Shown: positions 42,615 through 51,891, numbered from the stretch's first letter. The stretch: 64,000 nucleotides of DNA from JAJXWB01 sp046349215 (GCA_046349215.1 JAXMCV010000001.1:744001-808000); one strand, 5' to 3'. A program made the numbers and translations. Notes: generated by a model from the letters alone, not told the origin.

Positions 42615-44447
42615 ATGACCGCTTCCGACATGCCCTTCGCCTCCGCCTTCCCGCCCGTCGAGGAAGCCCGCTGGAAGGAACTGGCGACCGCCGCCCTGAA
42701 GGGCGCTCCCTTCGAGAAGCTGGTGGCGAAGACCTACGACGGGGCGGCAATACAGCCGCTCTACCGCCCGGCGAGCGGCGCCCCGCAGCCCGGCCGCGCC
42801 CATTCCGGCGCCTGGACGATCCTGCAGCGCGTCGACGCCGCCGACCCGGCGCTTGCCAACAGGCTCGCGCTGGTCGACCTGGAAAACGGCGCGGGCGGCC
42901 TGCAGATCGCCTTTGCGGGATCGGAAGGCGCCTATGGCTTTGGTCTCGAGGCCAGCGAATCCGCGCTTGCCAGAGCGCTCGACAATGTCTGGCTCGACGC
43001 CGGCATCGCCATCGAGATCGATGCGCCGGGCCACGGCCGCGAGGCGGCGCAGGCTCTGGCCGCGCTCGTCTCGGCGCGGAAGATCGACCCGAAGACGACA
43101 GCCATTTCCTTCGGCCTCGATCCGGTCGGCGCAATCGCGCGCGGAGCCGACCACGCGCCTTACGCGGAAATCGTCCCGCACATGGTGGACGCCGTGAAGA
43201 CGCTGGGCGGCGCCGGTTTCGCCGGCCCGTTCTGCGTCGCCGACGCGCGGCGCGTCCATGCGGCCGGCGGCGCCGAGGCGCAGGAACTCGCCTTCGCCAT
43301 CGGCGCGGCGCTCGCCTATCTGCGCGCGCTCGAAGCCGCCGGCGTGAAGCTCGAAGCGGCGCGGGACGCCATTTCCTTCCGCCTCGCCGTCGACGGCGAC
43401 GAAATCCTCGGCATCGCCAAGCTGCGGGCGCTGCGCCGGCTGTGGGCGCGCGTGCAGGAGGCCTGCGGCCTCGCGCCGAAGGCGGCGCTCGTTCACGCCG
43501 AGACGGCGTGGCGCATGATGACGCGGCGCGATCCGCAGGTGAATATGCTGCGCGCCACCGTCGCGGTCTTCTCCGCGGCCATCGGCGGCGCGGATCGCAT
43601 TTCCGTCCTGCCCTACACGCAGGCATGCGGCCTTCCGGACGAATTCGCCCGCCGCATCGCGCGCAACACGCAACTCGTGCTGCTGGAAGAATCCAATCTC
43701 GACAAGGTGGCCGATCCCGCCGCCGGCGCCGGCGGTTTCGAGGCGTTGACGGAAGCCTTGTGCGAAAAGGCATGGGCTCTCGTGCAGGCCTCGGAAAAGG
43801 CCGGCGGCCTCGTCGCGCAACTCGCTTCCGGCGCGCTGCAGAAGGAAATCGCCGCGACATCGGCCGAACGCGCGAAGAACGTCGCCCGCCGCAAGGAGCC
43901 TCTGACCGGCGCCAGCGAATTCCCGAACATCGCGGAAAAGCCGGTCGAGGTCTTGGCGCCGGCGCCGGCCGCCGCCGCTGCGCCCGCCGGCGCGCTCGCC
44001 GCGCATCGCCTGTCCGAAGCCTACGAGGCTCTGCGCGACCGCTCCGACGCCATCGCCACGAAGACGGGCAAGCGCCCGAGCGTCTTCCTCGCCAACCTCG
44101 GCCCGATCGCCGCGTTCACGGCGCGCGCGACCTTCGCCAAGAATTTCTACGAGGCCGGCGGCATCGAGGCGCTGTCGAACGACGGGTTCGCGAGCGCCGA
44201 CGCCGCGGCCGACGCTTTCGCAAGATCCGGCGCGGCGATCGCCTGCATCTGCTCGTCGGACGCGCTCTACGCCGAGCATGCGGAGGCGGCGGCGCGCGCG
44301 CTGAAGGCGAAGGGCGCGAAGCTCGTCGCGCTCGCGGGCCGCGCCGGCGACAGGGAAGCCGATTACAAGGCGGCGGGCGTCGGAGATTTCATTTTTGCCG
44401 GCGGCGACGTCCTCGCTGCGCTCGAGAGGGCCTGGAAAGAGATTTGA
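42615..44447 (+). CDS. mutA: Methylmalonyl-CoA mutase small (beta) subunit
   Basis: Non-catalytic partner of the B12-dependent mutase that interconverts methylmalonyl-CoA and succinyl-CoA. 610 residues. The TIM-barrel-like N-terminal half retains NMLRATVAVFSAAIGGADRI and ARRIARNTQLVLLEESNLDKVADPAAGAGGFE. The C-terminal cobalamin-fold part (KRPSVFLANLGPIAAFTARATFAKNFYEAGGI) lacks the DxHxxG cobalamin motif, as expected for the small subunit. Unlike most genomes the large-subunit gene is not next to it but about 7.9 kb downstream. Followed by a small secreted-protein gene 2 bp away. Confidence 0.93.
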   Translation: MTASDMPFASAFPPVEEARWKELATAALKGAPFEKLVAKTYDGAAIQPLYRPASGAPQPGRAHSGAWTILQRVDAADPALANRLALVDLENGAGGLQIAFAGSEGAYGFGLEASESALARALDNVWLDAGIAIEIDAPGHGREAAQALAALVSARKIDPKTTAISFGLDPVGAIARGADHAPYAEIVPHMVDAVKTLGGAGFAGPFCVADARRVHAAGGAEAQELAFAIGAALAYLRALEAAGVKLEAARDAISFRLAVDGDEILGIAKLRALRRLWARVQEACGLAPKAALVHAETAWRMMTRRDPQVNMLRATVAVFSAAIGGADRISVLPYTQACGLPDEFARRIARNTQLVLLEESNLDKVADPAAGAGGFEALTEALCEKAWALVQASEKAGGLVAQLASGALQKEIAATSAERAKNVARRKEPLTGASEFPNIAEKPVEVLAPAPAAAAAPAGALAAHRLSEAYEALRDRSDAIATKTGKRPSVFLANLGPIAAFTARATFAKNFYEAGGIEALSNDGFASADAAADAFARSGAAIACICSSDALYAEHAEAAARALKAKGAKLVALAGRAGDREADYKAAGVGDFIFAGGDVLAALERAWKEI

Positions 44448-44449
44448 TC

Positions 44450-44800
44450 ATGCGATTTTTTGTTTTTGTAGCGGCGGCGCTCGCCGCTGCGCCGGCGCTC
44501 GCATTCTCGAGCAAGTTCGACGGAAACTGGTCGGTCGACCTGCGCACGACGGTCGGCGAATGCCAGCAGGGAGTCGCGGGCGAAGTCACGGTGCAGGAAG
44601 GCCGCATCGTCGCTTCCAGCGGCGAGAAGATCGAGGCCTGGGGCTATATCGAGGACAATGGCGTGGTCGTCGCGCGTTTCACGCAGGGCCAGGCCATGCT
44701 GCGCGCCAACGGCACGATCAAGGGCGCGAAGGCGTCCGGCGCATGGTCGTCCAACACCAATTATTGCGGCGGCACATGGACGGCGCAGCGCGCGAAGTAA
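44450..44800 (+). CDS. Small exported protein
   Basis: A 116-residue exported protein. The signal peptide (MRFFVFVAAALAAAPALAFS) is followed by a compact domain (FDGNWSVDLRTTVGECQQGV, IEDNGVVVARFTQGQAMLRANGTIKG, NYCGGTWTAQRAK) with two Cys, probably one disulfide. Similar small secreted proteins are frequent in rhizobia, but no function is assigned. It starts 2 bp after mutA. Its 3' end is the first unit of a 26-bp tandem repeat that continues into the intergenic region. Confidence 0.75.
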   Translation: MRFFVFVAAALAAAPALAFSSKFDGNWSVDLRTTVGECQQGVAGEVTVQEGRIVASSGEKIEAWGYIEDNGVVVARFTQGQAMLRANGTIKGAKASGAWSSNTNYCGGTWTAQRAK

Positions 44801-44850
44801 ATTTGGACCGCGCAACGCGCGAAGCGATCCGGACCGCGCAGCGCGCGAAG
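44778..44850 (+). repeat. Three-copy tandem repeat of about 26 bp
   Basis: The 20-bp core GGACCGCGCAGCGCGCGAAG (with 1-2 changes) occurs at 44778-44797, 44805-44824 and 44831-44850. The first copy encodes the last residues of the preceding gene (TAQRAK) and the other two lie after its stop. It looks like a local duplication of the gene end. Confidence 0.75.
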
Positions 44851-44867
44851 CGCCGTCCCGAGAATAG

Positions 44868-45806
44868 TCAGGGACGCGACAGCCGCTTCTCGTGCCGCGC
44901 TTTCGATTCCAGCACCGGCCCGGCGTCCGGCGGCTGCGGGCGGCGCACCAGCGCGACCAGCGCGTAGCTGACGATCTGCAGCAGGAACCAGGATCCGAGC
45001 TTCTGCACGCTGACCATATGCCAGCCGTCACGCTGCGCGGGATAGAGCCAGACGTGCGTGTAGGTCGCGATATTCTCGGCGAGCCAAATGAAGGACGCCG
45101 CCAGCAGCGCCGCGACGAGGATCGGCATGCGTCGCCAGTTGTGATGAACGCGAAACCAGATCCAGCAGCGTCCGAACACGACGACGCTCGCCGCATAGAG
45201 CGCAAGTCGCATGTCCGGCATGTAATGATGCGAAAAGAAATTGGCGTAGATGGCGGCGGCTAGCGCGCCGACCGCCCAGAGCGGCGGATGATGGGAGAAG
45301 CGGAAGTCGAACAGGCTCCAGGCGCGCATCATGTAGGAGCCGATCGCGGCATACATGAAGCCTGTGAACAGCGGCACGCCGCCGATACGGAAGAAGGCGT
45401 GTTCCGGATAGACCCACGAGCCGACATGCGTCTTGAAGATTTCCATGATCGTGCCGACGACATGGAAGATGAAGATGACCTTGGCCTCCTCGAAGGATTC
45501 GAAGCGCGTCCAGAGCAGCACGGCCTGGATGGCGAGCGCCGCCAGAAACAGGAAATCGTAGCGGGCGAGCGCCGCGCCCTTCGGATAGAACAGGTGCGTC
45601 GCGATCATGAGGGCGACCATCAGCCCGCCGAAGACGCAGGCGACGGCCTGCTTGAAGCCGAAACGCAGGAATTCGTAGGTCCAGAGCCGCGCCCGCGAAC
45701 CGCCGCGCGCCCATTGCGCCAGTCGCGCCTCGCGGTCGACGAAGCGCCGCAGCGGCGGAAAGGTCTCGGCCGCGCTGCGCAGCGGATCGGGATTCGGATC
45801 GCTCAC
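44868..45806 (-). CDS. DUF817 family membrane protein
   Basis: A 312-residue polytopic inner-membrane protein with about eight helices. Family blocks: LRFGFKQAVACVFGGLMVALM, FEEAKVIFIFHVVGTIMEIFKTHVGSWVYPE, PLFTGFMYAAIGSYMMRAW, and GWHMVSVQKLGSWFLLQIVSY. GTG start at 45806. DUF817 has no assigned function. It lies 67 bp downstream of the UGA-containing redoxin gene on the same strand and could share its transcript. Confidence 0.88.
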   Translation of the reverse strand: MSDPNPDPLRSAAETFPPLRRFVDREARLAQWARGGSRARLWTYEFLRFGFKQAVACVFGGLMVALMIATHLFYPKGAALARYDFLFLAALAIQAVLLWTRFESFEEAKVIFIFHVVGTIMEIFKTHVGSWVYPEHAFFRIGGVPLFTGFMYAAIGSYMMRAWSLFDFRFSHHPPLWAVGALAAAIYANFFSHHYMPDMRLALYAASVVVFGRCWIWFRVHHNWRRMPILVAALLAASFIWLAENIATYTHVWLYPAQRDGWHMVSVQKLGSWFLLQIVSYALVALVRRPQPPDAGPVLESKARHEKRLSRP

Positions 45807-45873
45807 ACCGACAGTCTGGCTTCAGCGTGACGACAGGGCAATGCGGTGGCGCACAGGCCTTCGCAACCGCCCG

Positions 45874-46959
45874 CTACGGCATGCCCTCGATATCCGGCCG
45901 CGGGTAATAACGTCGCTCGCCGAGCGCATCGACGCGCGCCCAGAAATCCGGACCCGCCGCAAAGCCCTGCTCGTTGCGCTCGGCCGTCTGGCGCCAGATC
46001 GTCCAGGAATCTGGATGCAGGCGCCGCGCCTCCTCGAAATGCGATAGCGCATCATCGTCGCGTCCGGCGCGCTGCAGGAAGCGCCCGATACGGAAATGCA
46101 GATGCGCCAGCGCGATATCGTCGCTCACGGCCTGCGCGTCCTTCGGCGTTTTCCGGACGTGCCGGCTCGCCGCGCCGTTGACCGCCCAGTCGCGCACCGC
46201 GTCCATGTAGATGCGCTTGGCGCGCACGATCTTCTCGACATCGTCCTGCGGCATCGCGCCCGTTGTCCGGTCGCGGCGGCGAAATCCGTCCCACGAGCCA
46301 GCGTTCTCCGCGGCGCGCACGATGCGGCCGCCCTCGTCGATCCAGACGGCTTCCGGCACGTTGACCATGCCGTAGAGGCCGGCGACGAAATGATCGCGGT
46401 CGACCAGGCAGGGATAGTCGGGCTTCGCCGCTTCCACGAAGGGGCGTGCGGCATCCGCATTGTCCATCGCCACCGCCAGCACCGTGAAGCCCCTGTCCTT
46501 CAGCTCGCCGTAAATCTTCTGCCACACGGGCAAGTCGTTACGGCAGCCTCACCAAGAGGCCCATGTCAAAAGAAAGACTTTTCGTCCGCGAAAGTCCGAC
46601 AGCCGGTGCAGATGGCCGTCGAGATCCGGCAATTCGAAATCGGGCGCCGGCATCGTCGCCTGCGCCGCAACGCGCACGCCTGCGCCTTCGCCGAAGGCCC
46701 AGACGCTGCCTGTTTCGTCGCTGACGGCGAGATTGCCGATATGCCGCCAGAAGCCCGCTGCATCGATTGCGCCATCGCCGGCGACGAGGCTCTGTTCGCC
46801 GCGTGGCGCCGGCACGCAGATGTCGTCCCGGCAGAAGCCCTCGGGCTTCAGTTCGTAGCCGGTGACGCGGGAAAAATCCGCAGGCCCGAGCCACAGGCCG
46901 GGCGCCGCGCCTTTCGGCTCGACCTCGAATTCATGCTGACCGGCAAGGATCGCGACCAT
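45874..46959 (-). CDS. ResA/TlpA-like redoxin with in-frame UGA, probable selenoprotein (WAxxUGC motif)
   Basis: One continuous reading frame of 361 codons plus stop, interrupted only by UGA at 46551-46549 (codon 137). An unrelated-looking N-terminal segment (1-100) leads to the redoxin fold: PAPDFELPDLDGHLHRLSDF, VFLLTWASW, then UGA, then GCRNDLPVWQKIYGELKDRG, FTVLAVAMD, VPEAVWIDEGGRIV. The UGA falls on the catalytic residue of the thioredoxin motif, next to a Cys (U-G-C). The C terminus (HLHFRIGRFLQRAGRDDDALSHFEEARRLH) is TPR-like. ATG 46959 has AGGAGG 6 nt upstream. Expected to be a thiol- or selenol-based oxidoreductase; no signal peptide is seen. A nonsense mutation is the alternative. 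Confidence 0.75.
46519..46546 (-). promoter_or_regulatory. Candidate bacterial SECIS stem-loop downstream of the UGA
   Basis: Starting 2 nt after the UGA, CUGCCGUA (46546-46539) pairs with UGUGGCAG (46526-46519), giving 8 bp with two G-U pairs and a 12-nt loop that can close two further C-G pairs. Bacterial SECIS elements sit just downstream of the Sec codon within the coding region. The loop is closer to the UGA (about 10-13 nt) than the 16 nt or more usual in known elements, so this is suggestive only. Confidence 0.45.
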
Positions 46960-47019
46960 GGCGGGCCTCCTGTTGGCGGCAGCATAGCGCAAACAGTCGA
47001 CGCGCAAAGCTCCTGCGCC

Positions 47020-48642
47020 TCAGCCGTGCAACCCCGGCGCCTCGTGGCCGGTGCGCGCGACATATTCGGTATAGCCGCCGCCGTATTGATGCACGCCGTC
47101 CGGCGTCAGCTCCAGCACGCGGTTGGACAGGGCCGCCAGAAACCGCCTGTCGTGCGAGACGAACAGCATGGCGCCTTCGTAATTCTCCAGCGCGGCGACG
47201 AGCATTTCCTTGGTCGCCATGTCGAGATGGTTGGTCGGCTCGTCCAGCACGAGAAAGTTCGGCGGATCGTAGAGCATTTTCGCCATCACGAGCCGCGCCT
47301 TCTCGCCGCCCGACAGCACGCGGCACGGCTTTTCGACATCGTCGCCCGAAAATCCGAAACAGCCGGCGAGCGTCCGCAACGAGCCCTGCCCCGCCTGCGG
47401 AAACCAGCCTTCGAGCGATTCGTAGATCGTGCGTTCGCCGTCGAGCACTTCCATGGAATGCTGCGCGAAATAGCCCATCTTGACGCTGCCGCCGATCGTC
47501 ACGCTGCCTGAATCCGGCGCCGCCTCGCCCGAGATCAGTTTCAGCAGCGTCGACTTGCCGGCGCCGTTGACGCCCATCACGCACCAGCGCTCCTTGCGCC
47601 GCACCTGGAAATCGAGGCCGTCGTAGATGCGCCGCTCGCCGAAACCCTTGGCCACGCCCTTCAGCGTCACGACATCCTCGCCCGAGCGCGGCGCCGGCGG
47701 AAAATCGAAAGCGATGGTCTGGCGCCGGCGCGGCGGCTCGACGCGATCGATCTTCTCCAGCTTCTTCACACGGCTCTGCACCTGCGCCGCATGCGACGCG
47801 CGCGCCTTGAACCGTTCGATGAAGGCGATCTCCTTGGCGAGCATCGCCTGCTGGCGCTCGAACTGCGCCTGCTGCTGCTTTTCAGCCAGCGCGCGCTGGC
47901 CCGCATAGAATTCGTAATCGCCGGAATAGGACGCAAGCGCGCCGCCGTCGATCTCGATCACCTTGTTGACGATGCGGTTCATGAATTCGCGGTCGTGCGA
48001 GGTCATCAACAGCGCGCCTTCGTAGCCGCGCAAAAACTGTTCGAGCCAGATCAGGCTTTCGATATCGAGATGGTTCGACGGTTCGTCGAGCAGCATCACG
48101 TCCGGCCGCATCAGCAGGATGCGCGCCAGCGCGACGCGCATCTTCCAGCCGCCGGAGAGATTGCCGACGTCGCCGTCCATCATCTCCTGAGAGAAGCTGA
48201 GACCATCCAGCACTTCGCGGGCGCGCGCCTCCAGCCCGTAGCCGTCCAGTTCCTCGAACCGCGCCTGCACCTCGCCGTAGCGCTCGATGATTTCGTCCAT
48301 CTGGTCGGCCTGGGCAGGATCGGCCATCGCCGCTTCCAGCGCCTTGAGTTCGGCCACGACCTCGCTGACGGGGCCTGCGCCGTCCATCACCTCGGCGACC
48401 GCGCTGCGGCCGGCCATCTCGCCGACATCCTGGCTGAAATAGCCGATGCTCACGCCGCGATCGACGGAGACCTGGCCCTCGTCCGGCGCTTCCTCGCCCG
48501 TGATCATGCGGAAGAGCGTCGTCTTGCCCGCGCCGTTGGGGCCGACCAGCCCCGCCTTTTCGCCGCGCAGCAGGACGGCGGAGGCCTCGATGTAGAGGAT
48601 CTGGTGGCCGTTCTGCTTGGAGATCTTGTCGATGCGAATCAT
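47020..48642 (-). CDS. ABC-F family ATP-binding protein
   Basis: A 540-residue soluble protein with two ABC ATPase domains and no membrane segment. Walker A GLVGPNGAGKTTL and MGVNGAGKSTLL, signatures NLSGGWKMRVALAR and VLSGGEKARLVMAK, Walker B LLDEPSNHLD and VLDEPTNHLD. The interdomain linker (FERQQAMLAKEIAFIERFKARASHAAQVQSRVKKLEKI) is the ABC-F ribosome-probing arm. Family members act on the ribosome (YbiT-like). It ends about 60 bp before the redoxin start. Confidence 0.92.
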   Translation of the reverse strand: MIRIDKISKQNGHQILYIEASAVLLRGEKAGLVGPNGAGKTTLFRMITGEEAPDEGQVSVDRGVSIGYFSQDVGEMAGRSAVAEVMDGAGPVSEVVAELKALEAAMADPAQADQMDEIIERYGEVQARFEELDGYGLEARAREVLDGLSFSQEMMDGDVGNLSGGWKMRVALARILLMRPDVMLLDEPSNHLDIESLIWLEQFLRGYEGALLMTSHDREFMNRIVNKVIEIDGGALASYSGDYEFYAGQRALAEKQQQAQFERQQAMLAKEIAFIERFKARASHAAQVQSRVKKLEKIDRVEPPRRRQTIAFDFPPAPRSGEDVVTLKGVAKGFGERRIYDGLDFQVRRKERWCVMGVNGAGKSTLLKLISGEAAPDSGSVTIGGSVKMGYFAQHSMEVLDGERTIYESLEGWFPQAGQGSLRTLAGCFGFSGDDVEKPCRVLSGGEKARLVMAKMLYDPPNFLVLDEPTNHLDMATKEMLVAALENYEGAMLFVSHDRRFLAALSNRVLELTPDGVHQYGGGYTEYVARTGHEAPGLHG

Positions 48643-48819
48643 GGGCGGGTTATGGCGGTATTGCCCCGCGGAATAAAGTGGCTGCGCTTTCCGCCGCAGG
48701 GATTTGAGCCCGGGGTCGGCGGCCCGTATATTGATCCGATTGATATTGTCGACCGCTTGTCCGCCCGAATTCGGCGGTCAGGAATTTTTCGCCAGCAGAT
48801 TGGTCCCGAGGTCTTGTTT

Positions 48820-51800
48820 ATGACGCCGATCGCCGCCTGGCTCGAACAGATTGGGTTGGGGAAATATCGGGACGCCTTCGAGGAAAACGCCATCGGTCTC
48901 GACGTCCTCTCCGAACTGAGCGAGCAGGACCTCGCCAGCATCGGCGTCGCGCTCGGAGACCGCAAGCGCATCGCGCTGGCCATACGCGACAGGATCGAAC
49001 GGAACGCAGCGCCGGCCTCCGGTGCAGAGCGGCGAATCCTCACCGTCTTCTTCTGCGACCTGGTCGGCTCGACGGGACTCGCGCACAATCTTGACGTCGA
49101 GGACCTGCGATCGATCATCGGCTCCTACCAGGCGATCTGCCGCTCGGAAATCTCGCGCTACGACGGGCAGGTGGCGCGAACCTTCGGCGACGGCGTGCTG
49201 GCCTATTTCGGCTATCCCGTCGTGCACGAGGACGACGCCGAGCGCGCCGCCAACGCCGGCATAGCGATCATCGAGCGCATCGCGGGCCTGCACACGCCCA
49301 ACGACAGGAGCCTGCAGGTCAGGATCGGCCTGGCGACCGGACCGGCGATCGTCGAGGACATGATCGACGGCCGCTGGGCCGACGAGACCGCGACCGGGCA
49401 AACCATCAATCTCGCGGCGCGAATCCAGGAAAGCGCGGCGCCGGGCGCCATTCTCGTCGACGAGGCCACCATGGCCGGCCTGCGCCGCGCCTTCAGATGC
49501 GAACCGAGGGGCGAGCATATCCTGAAAGGGTTTTCCAACCCCGTCGCATTGTGGGAACTCGGCGCGCCACAGGACGGCAAGACGAGGTTCGAGGCGGCGC
49601 AGGACCCGGCGGCGACGCCGTTTCTCGGACGCGACGACGAAATATCGAAGCTCAGCGCCCTGTGGCGCGACGCCACGGCCGGCAAAGGGCGCTCCGCCCT
49701 GCTGACCGCCGACGCCGGCGTCGGGAAGTCCCGCCTGCTGCACGAATTCCACCGCGCCCTCGGCGGCGTGCCGATGCTCGTCGGCGAATGCGTCTCCTAT
49801 GGCGCGCAAACTCCCTACCTGCCGATCGTCTCGATGCTGAGCCGCTTCGCCGGCATCCGCAGTTCCGATTCATCGTCACGCAAGCGCGCCGCGCTCGAAA
49901 AGGCGATCGCGCAGGCGAGCGCGCCGGAGGACATATTCGGTCCCCTCTGCCTGATGTTCGACATCGTCGCATCCGACGACGAGATCATGCAGCTGGACAC
50001 GTCGCTGCGGCAGGAGAAGATCAAGGAGGCGGTGATTGCGCTGGTCTGCGCGCTGGCGCGCAGGGCGCCGCTGATCGTCGCCGTCGAGGACGGGCACTGG
50101 ATCGATCCGACGTCCGAAGCGCTTCTGAACGCGCTGGCCGAACGCGCGCGCCAGCACGCTTTCCTGTTCATCTGCACGCATCGGCCGGGCTATGCGGCGC
50201 CGTGGCTGCACGCCTCGACGCAGATCAGGATCGCGCCGCTGTCCCGCCACGAAAGCGAGAAGTTCATCGCGGCGGTCCTCGGTCCGAGTCCCGGCGACGA
50301 AACCGTCGTCGAACTCGTCGCGGAACGCGCGCAAGGCAATCCACTCTTCCTGCAGGAACTGACGCGCGCCATCGGATCGTCGGGCCATCACGGCGCCTTG
50401 CCGAACACATTGCACGCCGTGCTGATGTCGCGCATCGACCGGCTGCCGCGCGCCGCGCGAAACCTGCTGCAGATCGCCTCGGTGATCGGGCGTGAATTCC
50501 ACCTGCGGCTCGTCGAGCAATTGTGGACCAGCGCCGAACGGCTCGAGGCGCAGCTGAACGAACTGATGCGGCTGCAACTGATCTACGAACGCATAGACGC
50601 CGACGAGCGGATTCTCGTCTTCAGCCACGCGCTGATCCAGGACGCGGCCTATGAATCGCTCCTGCGATCGCGCCGCCAGGAAATGCACCGGCAGGCCGCG
50701 CAGGCCATCGAGAAGCTGTTTCCCGGCTCCGCGCCGACGATGGCCTCCGTGCTCGCGCATCATTATTCGAGCGGCGGCGACGCCGCCAACGCGATCGTCT
50801 ACCAGACCGTCGCTGCGGACCGCGCGCTGCAGGCCTACGCGCTCAGCGAGGCTGAATCGCTGCTGCGTCTCGCGCTTGGCCTCGCCCAGTCGCTGCCTCT
50901 CGAAATCGGCGCGGACCATCGCGTGTCGCTGGTGATGCGCCTGTCGCAGACGCTCTACCTGGCCGGTCGCTTCGACGAAAGCGTCGGCGTGATCGAGTGC
51001 GAACGCGACAGCCTGCTTGCCGGCGCGCCCACCGGCGCCACGGCCTCCTGCCTGTTCTGGCTGGCGCATATGCTGAGCCGGCGCGCCCGCTACCAGGAAG
51101 CGCAGCATTATGCGCGCGCCGCCATCGACCAGGCGCGCCAGCTCGGCGACGCCGCCACGATCGGCAAGGCGCAGGGCGTGCTCGCCCTCGCCTCGGTCCT
51201 GTCGGGGGAGACGCCGCAGGCGCCGGACATGGCCGGGCAATCGATCGCGACGCTGCAGAAGGCCGACGAGCCCTACTGGCTCGGCATGAGCGAATTCTAC
51301 CTGGGGATGGCGCATATCGCGCTCGGTCGCCATGCCGAAGCGATCCGTCAGGCCGAAAGCGCGCTCGCCATCGCCGACCGCATGTCCGACCGGCGACTCG
51401 CCGCCTATGCGTCCTTCCTGAAGGGCTGGGCGCTCGATGCGTCCGGCCGCCATGCGCAGGCGATCGATTGCTGCGGCCGCGGCCTCGACCTTGCGCCGGA
51501 CCCGACGAGCCGCGCCTATTGCGCGGGATTCCTGGCGATCGCGCGGCTCCGCAACGGCGAGCTGGAAAAGGCGCTGCCCGCCCTGCGCTCGGCCTGCGAA
51601 CAGATCGTGCTGATCGGCTTCATTCCGTTCGAGATCCTGTTTGCGGCCTGGCTGTCGGAAGCCGAATGTCGCGCCGGCCTCGCGCAGCAGGCCCAAGCCA
51701 CAGCGCAGGCGGCCATCGACCGCGCCGGCGACTGTCCCTATCCCTATGGCGAGGCGCATGCCCGCCGCGCGCTCGGCAATGCGCTGAAGGCCGCAGGCGA

Positions 51801-51891
51801 CGCCGGGGCGGCGCAGGAACATTGGACGGCGGCGCGCGAAATCTTTGCGCGGATCGGCGCGGCGGATGAGGCGGGACGCACACCGGGCTAG
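48820..51891 (+). CDS. SAM domain-class III adenylate/guanylate cyclase-AAA ATPase-TPR protein
   Basis: A 1023-residue multidomain signalling protein. A SAM domain (about 3-62: IAAWLEQIGLGKYRDAFEENAI) precedes a class III cyclase domain with metal aspartates Asp80 (FFCDLVGST) and Asp124 (TFGDGVLAYFG) and the catalytic Asn197/Arg201 pair (INLAARIQ), so it should be active. An AAA/NB-ARC-like ATPase follows (Walker A ADAGVGKS at 297-304) and the C-terminal 450 residues are TPR-like repeats. Such proteins probably make cAMP upon ligand or partner binding. The start ATG 48820 has GAGG about 9 nt upstream. Flanked by unrelated genes. Confidence 0.9.
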   Translation: MTPIAAWLEQIGLGKYRDAFEENAIGLDVLSELSEQDLASIGVALGDRKRIALAIRDRIERNAAPASGAERRILTVFFCDLVGSTGLAHNLDVEDLRSIIGSYQAICRSEISRYDGQVARTFGDGVLAYFGYPVVHEDDAERAANAGIAIIERIAGLHTPNDRSLQVRIGLATGPAIVEDMIDGRWADETATGQTINLAARIQESAAPGAILVDEATMAGLRRAFRCEPRGEHILKGFSNPVALWELGAPQDGKTRFEAAQDPAATPFLGRDDEISKLSALWRDATAGKGRSALLTADAGVGKSRLLHEFHRALGGVPMLVGECVSYGAQTPYLPIVSMLSRFAGIRSSDSSSRKRAALEKAIAQASAPEDIFGPLCLMFDIVASDDEIMQLDTSLRQEKIKEAVIALVCALARRAPLIVAVEDGHWIDPTSEALLNALAERARQHAFLFICTHRPGYAAPWLHASTQIRIAPLSRHESEKFIAAVLGPSPGDETVVELVAERAQGNPLFLQELTRAIGSSGHHGALPNTLHAVLMSRIDRLPRAARNLLQIASVIGREFHLRLVEQLWTSAERLEAQLNELMRLQLIYERIDADERILVFSHALIQDAAYESLLRSRRQEMHRQAAQAIEKLFPGSAPTMASVLAHHYSSGGDAANAIVYQTVAADRALQAYALSEAESLLRLALGLAQSLPLEIGADHRVSLVMRLSQTLYLAGRFDESVGVIECERDSLLAGAPTGATASCLFWLAHMLSRRARYQEAQHYARAAIDQARQLGDAATIGKAQGVLALASVLSGETPQAPDMAGQSIATLQKADEPYWLGMSEFYLGMAHIALGRHAEAIRQAESALAIADRMSDRRLAAYASFLKGWALDASGRHAQAIDCCGRGLDLAPDPTSRAYCAGFLAIARLRNGELEKALPALRSACEQIVLIGFIPFEILFAAWLSEAECRAGLAQQAQATAQAAIDRAGDCPYPYGEAHARRALGNALKAAGDAGAAQEHWTAAREIFARIGAADEAGRTPG

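Noticed and set aside
42204..44279. 691-codon minus-strand frame across mutA
   Set aside because: Only its last 80 codons are real (the MazE-like antitoxin with its own GTG start). The rest is antisense to mutA with no protein features.
46549..46551. Treating the redoxin as two separate genes or as a frameshifted pseudogene
   Set aside because: Both parts are in the same frame, the downstream part has no ribosome-binding site and starts inside the fold, and the stop falls exactly on the catalytic residue. A nonsense mutation remains possible, which is why confidence is below 0.8.
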